NCBI RefSeq assembly: GCF_022430545.2
Contig: NZ_CP092488.2
Coordinates: forward strand, 4,774,001 to 4,838,000
Source: Mycobacterium paraterrae
GTDB lineage: Bacteria > Actinomycetota > Actinomycetes > Mycobacteriales > Mycobacteriaceae
Direction: 5' to 3'
DNA: 64,000 nucleotides
The position numbers were made by a program, and so were the translations under genes. Shown piece after piece: positions 16,488 through 25,395 of the stretch. Under the pieces are notes generated by a model. It worked only from the letters and a program-made list of their open reading frames with translations. It ran no database searches and was not told the origin of the DNA. Each line of letters begins with the position of its first letter. Within the stretch, counting starts at the first letter, position 1.

Positions 16488-18974
16488 TCAGCTGCGTAGG
16501 ACCGCACCCACCCGCTCGGCCGCGCGGCTCACCGCAGCATCCCGGGCCGCGCTGGCCTCGTCCTCGGTCAACGTGCGGTCGGTGGCGCGGAACCGGAGCG
16601 CGAAGGTCAGTGATTTGCGGCCCTCGCCGAGTTGCGGGCCGGTGTAGACATCGAACAGCCGGACCTCTTCCAGCAGCTCCCCCGCGCCGTCGCGGACCGC
16701 ATCCGCCACGTCCTGTGCCGGCACGTCGGCGTCCACGACCAGGCTGACGTCTTGGAACACCGCCGGGAACGGCGACACCCGTGGCGCCGGCAGCGTCGTG
16801 ACGATCGGGATGGCATCGAGGTTCAGCTCGACGGCGCAGGTGCCCTTCGGCAGGCCGGACCGTTCGATCACCGCCGGATGCAGCTGGCCGGCATGTCCGA
16901 CCACGACGTCGCCGACGAGCACCTCGGCGCAGCGACCGGGATGCCACGGCAGGTGCTGGGCGGCCCGCAGCGTCACCTCAACTCCACTGGCGCGGCCGAT
17001 GATTCGGACCGCCTCGAACGCGTCGGCGGCGTCGGCGCGTCGGCCCTCGCCCCAAGGCCCACGCGGCTCTCTCAGCCCGGCAAGCACCGCGGCCACATGC
17101 TGTGGCTGATTCGGCAGCGACGCATCGAGGGCGGCGATCTCGTCGTCGGTGGGACGGCGGTGCACCGGGATCACCGCGACGCCCTTGGTGCGCTCGGTCG
17201 GCTGGACCACCTGCGCGACTGCGAACAGAGCCACGTCGACGATTCCGCGAGATACGTTGCGCGCCAACGCCTCAAGCAACGCAGGCAGCAGCGTCGTGGC
17301 CAGATGCGGCCGGTCGGCCTCCAGCGGGTTGAGCACTTGAGTGGTGTGCCGTCGTGGGTCGTCGGGGGGCAATCCCCAGGCGTCGAACACGCCCGCCGGC
17401 AGAAACGGTGTCGGGAGGATTTCGACGTAGCCCGACAACGCCAGCGACTTGCCGATCGCGCGGCGGCGGCGCTGGACGGCAGACAGTCCACGACCGGCCG
17501 GCGCCGGCGGCAACACCGACGGAATGGCTTCCAGCCCCTCCAGCCGCAACACCTCCTCGACCAAGTCGGCTTGCTGCAACAGATCTGGGCGCCAACTCGG
17601 CGGAATGACGATGAGGTCGTCGCCGCCGTCTTTCACCTCGGCGCCGATTTGCGTCAGCCGACGCGCGGTCGTGCCCGGGCTGTAGCTCACCCCCGCCACT
17701 CGATCGGGCAGGTCCGCGGCCAGTTCGATCGCAGACCCGGCCCAGTCGTCGCGCGGCGGATCGCCCCGCCAGTCTGTGAGGGCCGGCGATACCGAGCCAC
17801 CAGCGATCTCGGCGAGCAGGGTAGCGCAACGATCCAGTGCGGCAACGGAAATGGCCGGGTCGACCGCACGTTCGTATCGGCGGGCCGCTTCGCTGGGCAG
17901 ACGCAGCCGCCGCGCCGTCCGCGACACCGCCGCCGGGTCCCAGACCGCGGCCTCCAACAGCACGTCGGTGGAGTCGTCGCGCATTTCGGTGCTGCCCGAA
18001 CCCATCACGCCGCCGATCGCGGCGATCGCGACGTCGTCGACGATCAACACGTCGGCCGGGTCGAGGATGCGTTCGATGTCGTCGAGCGTCTCGACCTTTT
18101 CCCCCGGCTTGGCAAAGCGCACCGCCAAGCCGCCGGTGATCCGGTTGAGATCGTGTGCGTGCATCGGATGACCCAGTTCGAGCATCACGTAGTTGGTGGC
18201 GTCGACGGCGGGCGAGATGGCCCGGATTCCGCTGAGGAGGAGGCGACGCTGTAACCACCACGGCGACAACGCGGCCGGGTCGAGGCCCGACACCGGACGC
18301 AGCGCGAAGCGGCGAACCCCGGTTTCCGGCTGCACTGTCAGCGGCCAGGCCTCGGCCTGGGCAGGCAGCGCGGGAACGTCGGCGGGGTCAACGAAGTCGA
18401 GTTCGTACGCGCATGCGATCTCGCGGGCCAGCCCGCGCACCGACATGCAGTAGCCCCGGTCGGGGGTGATGGCGAGGTCGAATACCACGTCGTCGAGTCC
18501 GAGTACCTCAACCCCATCGGCTCCCGGCTCGGCCGTCCCGGGCGGCAACACCAGAATGCCGGAATGGTCCGCGGCCAAACCGAGTTCGGCCGACGAGCAG
18601 ATCATTCCGTCGGAGGTGTGGCCGTAGGTCTTGCGGGAGGCGATGTGGAATCCGCCCGGCAGTGTAGTGCCCGGCAGGGCGACGACCACCAGATCGCCGG
18701 TAACGAAGTTCGTTGCACCGCAAACGATCTCGCGTGGCTGCGGTTCCCCCACGTCCACCTTGCAGGCCCGGATCGGCTTTTTGAACTCGGTGAGCTCCTC
18801 GATTTCGGTGACCCGCCCCACCGTCAGCGGCCCCTCCACGGGGCCGAGGGTGATCACGTCTTCGACTTCGTGACCGATGCGGATCAATGCCTGCTCGAGA
18901 TCCTCCGGCGGCACGTCCCACCCGGGCGCACCGGCGCTGACGGCCTCCCGCAGCCAGCTGTAGGGGATGCGCAT
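16488..18974 (-). CDS. pheT: Phenylalanyl-tRNA synthetase beta subunit
   Basis: 828 residues (831 in M. tuberculosis). Domain order: N-terminal EMAP/tRNA-binding fold (about 40-150, with KVDVGEPQPREIVCGATN), B3/B4 editing domain, B5, a catalytic-like core and a C-terminal ferredoxin-fold anticodon-binding domain (RVSPFPAVFQDVSLVVD to RAAERVGAVLRS). It forms the alpha2-beta2 enzyme with PheS. ATG 18974 (MRIPYSWLREAV) overlaps the pheS stop by one base (TGATG), so the two are coupled. The 114-nt gap to argC carries no recognisable terminator. Confidence 0.97.
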   Translation of the reverse strand: MRIPYSWLREAVSAGAPGWDVPPEDLEQALIRIGHEVEDVITLGPVEGPLTVGRVTEIEELTEFKKPIRACKVDVGEPQPREIVCGATNFVTGDLVVVALPGTTLPGGFHIASRKTYGHTSDGMICSSAELGLAADHSGILVLPPGTAEPGADGVEVLGLDDVVFDLAITPDRGYCMSVRGLAREIACAYELDFVDPADVPALPAQAEAWPLTVQPETGVRRFALRPVSGLDPAALSPWWLQRRLLLSGIRAISPAVDATNYVMLELGHPMHAHDLNRITGGLAVRFAKPGEKVETLDDIERILDPADVLIVDDVAIAAIGGVMGSGSTEMRDDSTDVLLEAAVWDPAAVSRTARRLRLPSEAARRYERAVDPAISVAALDRCATLLAEIAGGSVSPALTDWRGDPPRDDWAGSAIELAADLPDRVAGVSYSPGTTARRLTQIGAEVKDGGDDLIVIPPSWRPDLLQQADLVEEVLRLEGLEAIPSVLPPAPAGRGLSAVQRRRRAIGKSLALSGYVEILPTPFLPAGVFDAWGLPPDDPRRHTTQVLNPLEADRPHLATTLLPALLEALARNVSRGIVDVALFAVAQVVQPTERTKGVAVIPVHRRPTDDEIAALDASLPNQPQHVAAVLAGLREPRGPWGEGRRADAADAFEAVRIIGRASGVEVTLRAAQHLPWHPGRCAEVLVGDVVVGHAGQLHPAVIERSGLPKGTCAVELNLDAIPIVTTLPAPRVSPFPAVFQDVSLVVDADVPAQDVADAVRDGAGELLEEVRLFDVYTGPQLGEGRKSLTFALRFRATDRTLTEDEASAARDAAVSRAAERVGAVLRS

Positions 18975-20026
18975 CAGGCACCCACCCCGAACGGCAGCGA
19001 GAACCGGACGTCGCCCTCGACCATGTCCCGCATGTCGGGGATGCCGTTGCGGAACTGCAGCGTGCGCTCCAAGCCCATGCCGAACGCGAAGCCCGAATAT
19101 TCCAACGGGTCGATCCCGACGGCGCGCAACACGTTTGGATTCACCATGCCGCAGCCGCCCCACTCCACCCAGCCGGCGCCGCCCTTCTTGTTGTCGAACC
19201 AGACGTCGACCTCGGCCGACGGCTCGGTGAACGGGAAGAAGTGCGGCCGGATCCGGGTGCGGGCCTGAGGTCCGAATTCAGCACGGGCGAAAGCGTCGAG
19301 CGTTCCCCGCAGATGCGCCATCGACAGTCCACGATCCACCGCGAGCCCTTCCACCTGATGGAAAACCGGCGTGTGAGTGGAGTCGAGTTCGTCGGTGCGA
19401 AACGTGCGACCGATCGAGATCACGTACACCGGCAGGGTGCGTTCCAGCAGCGCGCGTACCTGCACCGGCGAGGTGTGGGTACGCAGCAACTGCCGGGAGC
19501 CGTCCGGCGCGATGTAGAAGGTGTCCTGCTCGCTACGCGCGGGATGGTCGGCCGGGAAGTTCAAGGCGTCAAAGTTGAATTGCTCGGTTTCGACTTCGGG
19601 TCCTTCGGCGAGCTCCCAGCCCATCGCGATGAAGGTGTCGGCGATGTGTTCAGCCAAGATCGTGATCGGGTGGCGCGCACCTGTCGGCTGCCGCGTCGAG
19701 GGCAAGGTCACGTCGATGCGCTCGGCGATCAAGACCGCGGCGTCCCGCTCGGCGCGCAACGTCGCCAGTCTCTCGTCATAGCTCTGCTGGACCTCGGCAC
19801 GCGAGGTGTTGACCAGCCGTCCGGCATCGGCCCGCTCCGCCTTCGGCACCGAGCCCAGGGCCTGGCGGGCCAAAGCCACTGGCGAGCGGTCGCCGAGATG
19901 CTCAGTCTTGGCCCGCCCCAACGCATCGAGGTCGGCCGCGGCCGCGAAGGCCAGCCGGGCGGCGTCGACCGCGGCGGTCAACGCCTCCGGCGACAAGGCT
20001 TCCGTTGACGGGGGCTGGGCACCCAA
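18974..20026 (-). CDS. pheS: Phenylalanyl-tRNA synthetase alpha subunit
   Basis: The catalytic class II subunit charging tRNA-Phe. Motif 2 is in FHQVEGLAVDRG and FTEPSAEVDVW; motif 3 is GLERTLQFRNGIPDMRD. The N-terminal coiled coil (LTAAVDAARLAF...) binds tRNA. The start is uncertain: TTG 20026 lies 12 nt after AAGGAG, while TTG 19996 gives 340 residues and matches the usual N-terminus (LSPEALTAAV). No ATG or GTG is in frame near either. It faces the Pls-type gene across a divergent promoter region. Confidence 0.95.
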   Translation of the reverse strand: MGAQPPSTEALSPEALTAAVDAARLAFAAAADLDALGRAKTEHLGDRSPVALARQALGSVPKAERADAGRLVNTSRAEVQQSYDERLATLRAERDAAVLIAERIDVTLPSTRQPTGARHPITILAEHIADTFIAMGWELAEGPEVETEQFNFDALNFPADHPARSEQDTFYIAPDGSRQLLRTHTSPVQVRALLERTLPVYVISIGRTFRTDELDSTHTPVFHQVEGLAVDRGLSMAHLRGTLDAFARAEFGPQARTRIRPHFFPFTEPSAEVDVWFDNKKGGAGWVEWGGCGMVNPNVLRAVGIDPLEYSGFAFGMGLERTLQFRNGIPDMRDMVEGDVRFSLPFGVGA

Positions 20027-20056
20027 CGCGGTGACACTCTCCTTCTTGGCGGGCGG

Positions 20057-20089
20057 GCGGCACGACGTGCCGCGCAACTGCCGATCATA
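20057..20089 (-). promoter_or_regulatory. pheS promoter -10 box and leader hairpin
   Basis: On the minus strand TATGAT (20089-20084) is a strong -10 box. The short leader that follows holds a perfect 7-bp hairpin, GCGGCAC-loop-GTGCCGC, at 20073-20057, then AAGGAG at 20044-20039. There is no T-run, T-box feature or leader peptide, so the hairpin is not an attenuator of a recognised type. Confidence 0.5.
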
Positions 20090-20157
20090 TGTGGTCACGT
20101 CAGCGACTTTTCCCACCCGCCGTGCGCGCGCCAACCGGTGAAGCGGACGGGCTTGAG

Positions 20158-20163
20158 TATTTT
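20158..20163 (+). promoter_or_regulatory. Leaderless -10 box of the Pls-type operon
   Basis: TATTTT, followed after 7 nt by GTG 20171, places the transcription start on the start codon. This box decides the start chosen for the NRPS gene over GTG 20138. Confidence 0.5.
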
Positions 20164-20170
20164 CGTACGG

Positions 20171-23100
20171 GTGGCGACGCCCCAAGCTCCCGAGCGCATC
20201 CCGGCGCAGTACCTGTTGTCGCCGCGCGCCGCGGATCCGCGCACGCTGATCGACATCCTCTATGACACCGCCGCCTGTTTCCCGGAGGCCGCGGCGATCG
20301 ACGACGGCACAGTGCAGCTCACCTACAGCGAGCTGATCAGCGATATCGAGGCCAGCGTCGCCTGGCTGGCCGCCCGCGGTATCGGCCGCGGCGACCGCAT
20401 CGGTATCCGGATGCCGTCCGGCAGCTTCGCGCTCTACGAGGCGATCCTTGCGACGTTGGCCACCGGTGCGGCCTACGTCCCGGTCGACGCCGACGATCCG
20501 GACGAGCGGGCCGACCTCGTCTTCCGCGAGGCAGGAGTCGCAGCGATCGTCACCGAAGCCGGCATGTCCCGGGGCCCTGGCTCCTCGCGCGGATGGCGGG
20601 CCGGGGCTCCTCTCCCCCGCGACGACGCCTGGATCATTTTCACCTCCGGATCGACCGGGACACCGAAGGGAGTTGCGGTCACCCACCGCAGCGCTGCCGC
20701 ATTCGTCGACGCCGAGGCACAAACGTTCCTACGAGACAACCCCATCGGGCCGGGCGACCGGGTCTTGGCCGGGCTGTCGGTGGCGTTCGACGCGTCCTGT
20801 GAAGAAATGTGGCTGGCCTGGCGGCATGGCGCCTGCCTGGTCCCTGCGCCGCGGTCGCTCGTGCGCAGCGGGATGGATCTCGGACCGTGGCTGGTCAGCC
20901 GTGACGTGACGGTGGTCTCGACCGTGCCCACGTTGGCCGCGCTCTGGCCGGCGGAGGCGCTCGAGGCGGTGCGGCTGTTGATCTTCGGCGGCGAGGCCTG
21001 TCCCCCCGAGCTCGCGGCACGGTTGGCCGTCGATGGCCGCGAAGTGTGGAACACCTACGGCCCCACCGAGGCCACCGTGGTCGCGTGCGCCGCCAAGCTG
21101 AGCGGCGAGGGGCCGGTGCGCATCGGGTTGCCGCTGCCGGGCTGGGACCTCGCCGTCGTCGACGGCGACGGCCACCCGGTGGCGGAGGGCGGTATCGGAG
21201 AGCTGGTGATCGGTGGCGTCGGCCTGGCCCGCTACCTCGACGACGCCAAGGACGCCGAGAAGTACGCTCCGATGCCGACGCTGGGCTGGCGACGCGCCTA
21301 CCGCAGCGGCGACCTGGTGCGGCTGGAAAGTGACGGCCTGATCTTCTGCGGCCGCGCCGACGACCAGGTCAAGGTCGGCGGTCGGCGCATCGAGCTCGGC
21401 GAGGTGGACTCGGCGTTGGTGCACCTGCCGGGCGTCAGCGGCGGCGCCGCGGCGGTTCGCCGGACCGGGGCGGGCACGCCGGTGCTGGTCGGCTACGTGG
21501 CCAGTGCAGAACCCGATTTCGACATGGCCGCCGCCCGGGCCACGCTCGCCGAGCAGCTGCCCGCCGCCTTAGTGCCACGACTGGTCCGGGTCGACGAATT
21601 GCCCACCCGCACATCAGGCAAGGTCGACCGCGACGCGCTGCCCTGGCCGCCGGCGGGTGGCGATGCGGAGGCAACGGTCGAGCTCGTCGGCACGGTCGGC
21701 TGGCTGGCCGGATTGTGGCGAGACCTGCTGGGGGCGAGCATCGACGGCCCGGAGGCCGACTTCTTCGCCCTAGGTGGCGGCTCGCTCGCGGCCGCCCAGC
21801 TGGTCGCCGCGCTGCGGGACCGCTACCCGCAGGTGACCGTCGCCGACGTGTACGACCACCCACGGCTCGGGTCGCTCGCCGGCTTCCTCGACGAGCAGGA
21901 GAAACCCCCGGACGTGGTCGAGCGCCGGGTGCGCCCGACACCGCGCCTGACCCAGCTCGCACAGATTGCCCTGTCGGTGCCATTGGCGACCGTGGCGGCA
22001 TTGCAGTGGGTGACGTGGTTGGCGCTGGGCAACAACATCGCTCGTGCGCTGCACCTGGTGTCATGGACGGTCGAAGTGAACTGGTGGCTGGTCGCGACGG
22101 CATTCGTCGTTTTCGTCACACCGGTGGGCCGGATGGGCATCGCGGTGCTGGTCGCACGGCTCCTGTTGCCGGATGTCCAGCCCGGAAGTTATCCACGCGG
22201 GGGCTGGCTGCATCTGCGAGTGTGGTTCGCCGAGCGGCTCGCCGAAGCCAGCGGCGCCGAAAATCTGGCCGGCGCGCCGTGGCTCGTCTACTACGCCCGT
22301 GCGCTGGGCGCCGACATCGGTAAGGGTGTCGATCTGCACTCGGTGCCGCCCGTCACCGGTCTGCTAACTCTCGGGCACCGCAGCGCGGTCGAGCCCGAGG
22401 TGGACCTGTGCGGGCACTGGATCGATGGCGACACGTTCCATGTCGGCGCGATCACTATCGGCAACGACGCGACGATCGGCGCCCGCACCACGCTGCTGCC
22501 GGGCGCGGTCGTCGGCAAGAACGCGGATATCGCGCCCGGCTCGGGAGTGGTCGGCAAGGTCAAGAGCCGGCAGTACTGGAAAGGCTCGCCCGCGGTGAAG
22601 TCGGGCCGGGTCAACCACCCGTGGCCCGACGAGCGGCCCGCCCGCCGCACCCACTGGGTCGGCATTTACGCGATGACCTCGATCCTGCTGGCCGCGATGC
22701 CGTTGACCGCCTTGGTCGTGGGACTGGCCGTGGTCGGTGTCGCCGTGCACGATACGCACCGCCTGTCGCAGGCAGTATTGCCGGCGATTTGCTGGACGCC
22801 GGTCGCGACCGTGGCTGGCTTGGCTGCCTACGCGGTGATGACCGTTGTCACGGTGCGGTTGCTGTCGATCGGCTTGCGGGAGGGTTATCACCCGGTGCGC
22901 AGCCGCAGTGGGTGGCAGCTGTGGGCCACTGAGCGCCTGATGGACGGTGCGCGCAACTACTTGTTCCCGCTCTACGCCAGCCTCGCGACGCCGACGTGGT
23001 TACGGATGCTGGGCGCGCAGGTCGGCCGCGACACCGAGATCTCCACCGTGCTGCTGACACCGAAGTTCACAGTCATCGAAGACGGCGCGTTTCTAGCCGA

Positions 23101-24067
23101 CGACACCATGGTGGCCTCCTACGAGCTTGGCGGCGGCTGGATTTACGCCGCCACCACGACGGTTGGGAGGCGGGCCTTTCTCGGTAATTCGGGCATCACC
23201 CAGCCGGGCCGGCGGGTACCGGATGACGGACTGGTCGCGGTGCTGTCCGCGGCCCCGCCCAAGGCCAAGCGCGGTTCGTCCTGGCTGGGCAGCCCGCCCA
23301 TGCGGTTGCGTCGAAGGCCCGCAGAGGCCGACGCCACCCGTACCTACGAGCCGCCGTGGCGGTTGAAGGGGATGCGGGCCGCCGTCGAGGCGTTCCGGAT
23401 GGTCCCGGTGATGGTGACGGCCGCGATCGGGTTGGCGGTGCTGGGTGCACTCCAGGCGCTGGCCCGCATTTTCGGTATCTGGGCGGCCGCGCTTGGCGGC
23501 GGGTTGGTGTTGCTGGCGGCCGGTGCGATGGCCGCGTTGGTCGCCGTGGCCGCAAAATGGCTTCTCGTCGGTCGCATTCGGGCCGGTGAATTTCCGCTGT
23601 GGTCGTCATTCGTGTGGCGCAACGAGCTGGCCGACACTTTTGTCGAGACGGTCGCCGCGCCCTGGTTCGCCCGCGCGGCAAGTGGGACACCGGTGATAAA
23701 CGTCTGGTTGCGGGCGCTCGGCGCGAAAGTCGGGTCCGGGGCGTGGTGTGAAACTTACTGGCTCCCAGAGGCCGACCTCGTCACGCTCGGTACCGGCAGC
23801 ACCGTCAACCGCGGTTGCGTGGTGCAGACCCATTTGTTCCACGACCGCATCATGCGGATGGACGAAGTCGTTCTCGAGCAGGGCTCGACACTCGGCCCGC
23901 ACGGCGTCGCGCTGCCGTCGGCCCGGCTCGGCGCAGGGGTGACCGTCGGTCCCGCATCGCTCGTGGTGCGCGGTGACTCGGTGCCGAAATCGACTCGCTG
24001 GCAAGGTAATCCGATCCGGCCCTGGAATTCGGCCCGGGAAAAGACCGGCAAGAAGGCCGCCGCGTGA
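20171..24067 (+). CDS. Pls/PosA-type membrane NRPS, predicted lysine (basic amino acid) polymer synthetase
   Basis: 1298 residues in the order adenylation, carrier, membrane/beta-helix region. The A domain has IIFTSGSTGTPKG (about 155), NTYGPTEAT (about 295), YRSGDLVRL, GRADDQVKVGGRRIELGEV and PTRTSGKVDRDAL. Aligned by eye to GrsA its ten pocket residues read DAESIGTVVK, close to the lysine code I recall for bacitracin synthetase (DAESIGSVAK). The carrier serine is S538 in LGGGSLAAAQ. There is no condensation or thioesterase domain. Instead about six membrane segments alternate with three hexapeptide-repeat, beta-helix-like regions, the layout of epsilon-poly-lysine synthetase (Pls, about 1320 residues). 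Product: probably a short basic homopolymer, not proven. GTGA overlap couples it to the M1 peptidase. It is not at this locus in H37Rv. Confidence 0.9.
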   Translation: MATPQAPERIPAQYLLSPRAADPRTLIDILYDTAACFPEAAAIDDGTVQLTYSELISDIEASVAWLAARGIGRGDRIGIRMPSGSFALYEAILATLATGAAYVPVDADDPDERADLVFREAGVAAIVTEAGMSRGPGSSRGWRAGAPLPRDDAWIIFTSGSTGTPKGVAVTHRSAAAFVDAEAQTFLRDNPIGPGDRVLAGLSVAFDASCEEMWLAWRHGACLVPAPRSLVRSGMDLGPWLVSRDVTVVSTVPTLAALWPAEALEAVRLLIFGGEACPPELAARLAVDGREVWNTYGPTEATVVACAAKLSGEGPVRIGLPLPGWDLAVVDGDGHPVAEGGIGELVIGGVGLARYLDDAKDAEKYAPMPTLGWRRAYRSGDLVRLESDGLIFCGRADDQVKVGGRRIELGEVDSALVHLPGVSGGAAAVRRTGAGTPVLVGYVASAEPDFDMAAARATLAEQLPAALVPRLVRVDELPTRTSGKVDRDALPWPPAGGDAEATVELVGTVGWLAGLWRDLLGASIDGPEADFFALGGGSLAAAQLVAALRDRYPQVTVADVYDHPRLGSLAGFLDEQEKPPDVVERRVRPTPRLTQLAQIALSVPLATVAALQWVTWLALGNNIARALHLVSWTVEVNWWLVATAFVVFVTPVGRMGIAVLVARLLLPDVQPGSYPRGGWLHLRVWFAERLAEASGAENLAGAPWLVYYARALGADIGKGVDLHSVPPVTGLLTLGHRSAVEPEVDLCGHWIDGDTFHVGAITIGNDATIGARTTLLPGAVVGKNADIAPGSGVVGKVKSRQYWKGSPAVKSGRVNHPWPDERPARRTHWVGIYAMTSILLAAMPLTALVVGLAVVGVAVHDTHRLSQAVLPAICWTPVATVAGLAAYAVMTVVTVRLLSIGLREGYHPVRSRSGWQLWATERLMDGARNYLFPLYASLATPTWLRMLGAQVGRDTEISTVLLTPKFTVIEDGAFLADDTMVASYELGGGWIYAATTTVGRRAFLGNSGITQPGRRVPDDGLVAVLSAAPPKAKRGSSWLGSPPMRLRRRPAEADATRTYEPPWRLKGMRAAVEAFRMVPVMVTAAIGLAVLGALQALARIFGIWAAALGGGLVLLAAGAMAALVAVAAKWLLVGRIRAGEFPLWSSFVWRNELADTFVETVAAPWFARAASGTPVINVWLRALGAKVGSGAWCETYWLPEADLVTLGTGSTVNRGCVVQTHLFHDRIMRMDEVVLEQGSTLGPHGVALPSARLGAGVTVGPASLVVRGDSVPKSTRWQGNPIRPWNSAREKTGKKAAA

Positions 24068-25395
24068 AACGTGCTGCCAAGAAGCCGGCAACCAGCCGGG
24101 CTTCGACCGTGATCGACCCGTACCTGCCTAAGAGCGGCAACCTCGGTTATCGGGCGTCGCACTATGACATGGTCCTGGAGTACAAGGTCGCCAGCAACCG
24201 GCTGTCCGGATCGGCGACCCTCACCGCCGAGGCTATGGCAGATCTGGAGGATTTCACCCTCGACTTCTCCGATGCGATGACGGTGACGAAGGTGTTGGTG
24301 AACGGTAAGCGCGTGGCCCAATTCGCTTGTCGCGACAAGAAACTGCGTATCCGCCCGTCGTCGCCGGTCCTGTCGGGCACGCAGATCTCGATCGCCGTGC
24401 ACTACCACGGCGCACCGCGACCGCTCCGAACTCTTTGGGGAGCGGTCGGTTTCGAGGAACTGACCAACGGTGCGCTGGTCGCCGGACAACCCAACGGCGC
24501 CCCGTCGTGGTTCCCGTGCGACGACCACCCCAGCGCCAAGGCGTCGTACCGCATCCAGATCAGCGTCGACAACCCCTACCGGGTAGTTGCCAACGGTCGG
24601 TTGGCGTCGCGACGGTCGCGCGCAGCTCAGACCGTCTGGACCTACGAACAACCCGAGCCGACCTCGACCTACCTGATCACCCTGCAGGTCGGGATGTACG
24701 AGCTGACCCGGTTGGGCACCTCACCGGTTCAGATGCGGGCCGCATTGCCCGAGCGCCTCCGTCACGACTTCTACGAGGACTTCGGGCGGCAGCCCGAGAT
24801 GATGGAATTATTCGTCGAGCTCTTCGGACCGTATCCGTTGGCAAACGGCTACACGGTGGTCGTCACCGACGATGACCTCGAAATACCGCTGGAGGCACAA
24901 GGGATTTCGATATTCGGCGCCAACCACTGCGATGGCACACGGCGCAGCGAACGCCTGATCGCCCACGAGCTAGCCCACCAGTGGTTCGGCAATTCCGTCA
25001 CGGTTGGGCAGTGGCGCGACATCTGGCTTCACGAGGGATTCGCCTGCTATGCCGAGTGGTTGTGGTCGGAGCACAGTGGTGGACGCAGCGCCGACGAGTG
25101 GGCGCGCCACTACCACCGAAAGCTGCGCGACTCGCCGCAGGATCTGCTGCTGGCCGACCCCGGTGCACGGGACATGTTCGACGATCGCGTCTACAAGCGG
25201 GGGGCACTGACACTGCACGCCCTGCGCGGACGACTCGGCGACGAGAAGTTCTTCGCACTGCTGAAAGAGTGGACCACCCGCTACCGCCACGCCAACGCCG
25301 CCACCGACGATTTCATCGGCCTGGCCGCCGGGTATTGCGACGAATTACTGACGCCGCTATGGGAGAGCTGGCTGTATTCGCGAGCCGTGCCCTAG
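24064..25395 (+). CDS. M1-family zinc aminopeptidase coupled to the Pls-type NRPS
   Basis: 443 residues, a short M1 metallopeptidase: N-terminal beta-domain (about 30-210) and a thermolysin-like catalytic domain. Zinc ligands are H301 and H305 in HELAHQWFG and E324 in LHEGFA, 18 residues on. A catalytic Tyr is likely in DRVYKRGALT. The usual GxMEN motif is replaced by PLEAQGIS. The N-terminus is basic (MKRAAKKPATSR) with no signal peptide, so it should be cytosolic. GTG 24064 overlaps the NRPS stop as GTGA. In poly-lysine-producing Streptomyces an M1-type peptidase degrades the polymer, so a self-protection or trimming role is inferred. It shares a CTAG stop with the convergent rhomboid-like gene. 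Confidence 0.93.
   Translation: MKRAAKKPATSRASTVIDPYLPKSGNLGYRASHYDMVLEYKVASNRLSGSATLTAEAMADLEDFTLDFSDAMTVTKVLVNGKRVAQFACRDKKLRIRPSSPVLSGTQISIAVHYHGAPRPLRTLWGAVGFEELTNGALVAGQPNGAPSWFPCDDHPSAKASYRIQISVDNPYRVVANGRLASRRSRAAQTVWTYEQPEPTSTYLITLQVGMYELTRLGTSPVQMRAALPERLRHDFYEDFGRQPEMMELFVELFGPYPLANGYTVVVTDDDLEIPLEAQGISIFGANHCDGTRRSERLIAHELAHQWFGNSVTVGQWRDIWLHEGFACYAEWLWSEHSGGRSADEWARHYHRKLRDSPQDLLLADPGARDMFDDRVYKRGALTLHALRGRLGDEKFFALLKEWTTRYRHANAATDDFIGLAAGYCDELLTPLWESWLYSRAVP

Noticed and set aside
20027..20170. A T-box or leader-peptide attenuator for pheS
   Set aside because: No T-box sequence, Phe-rich leader frame or U-tract terminator was found, only a short hairpin.
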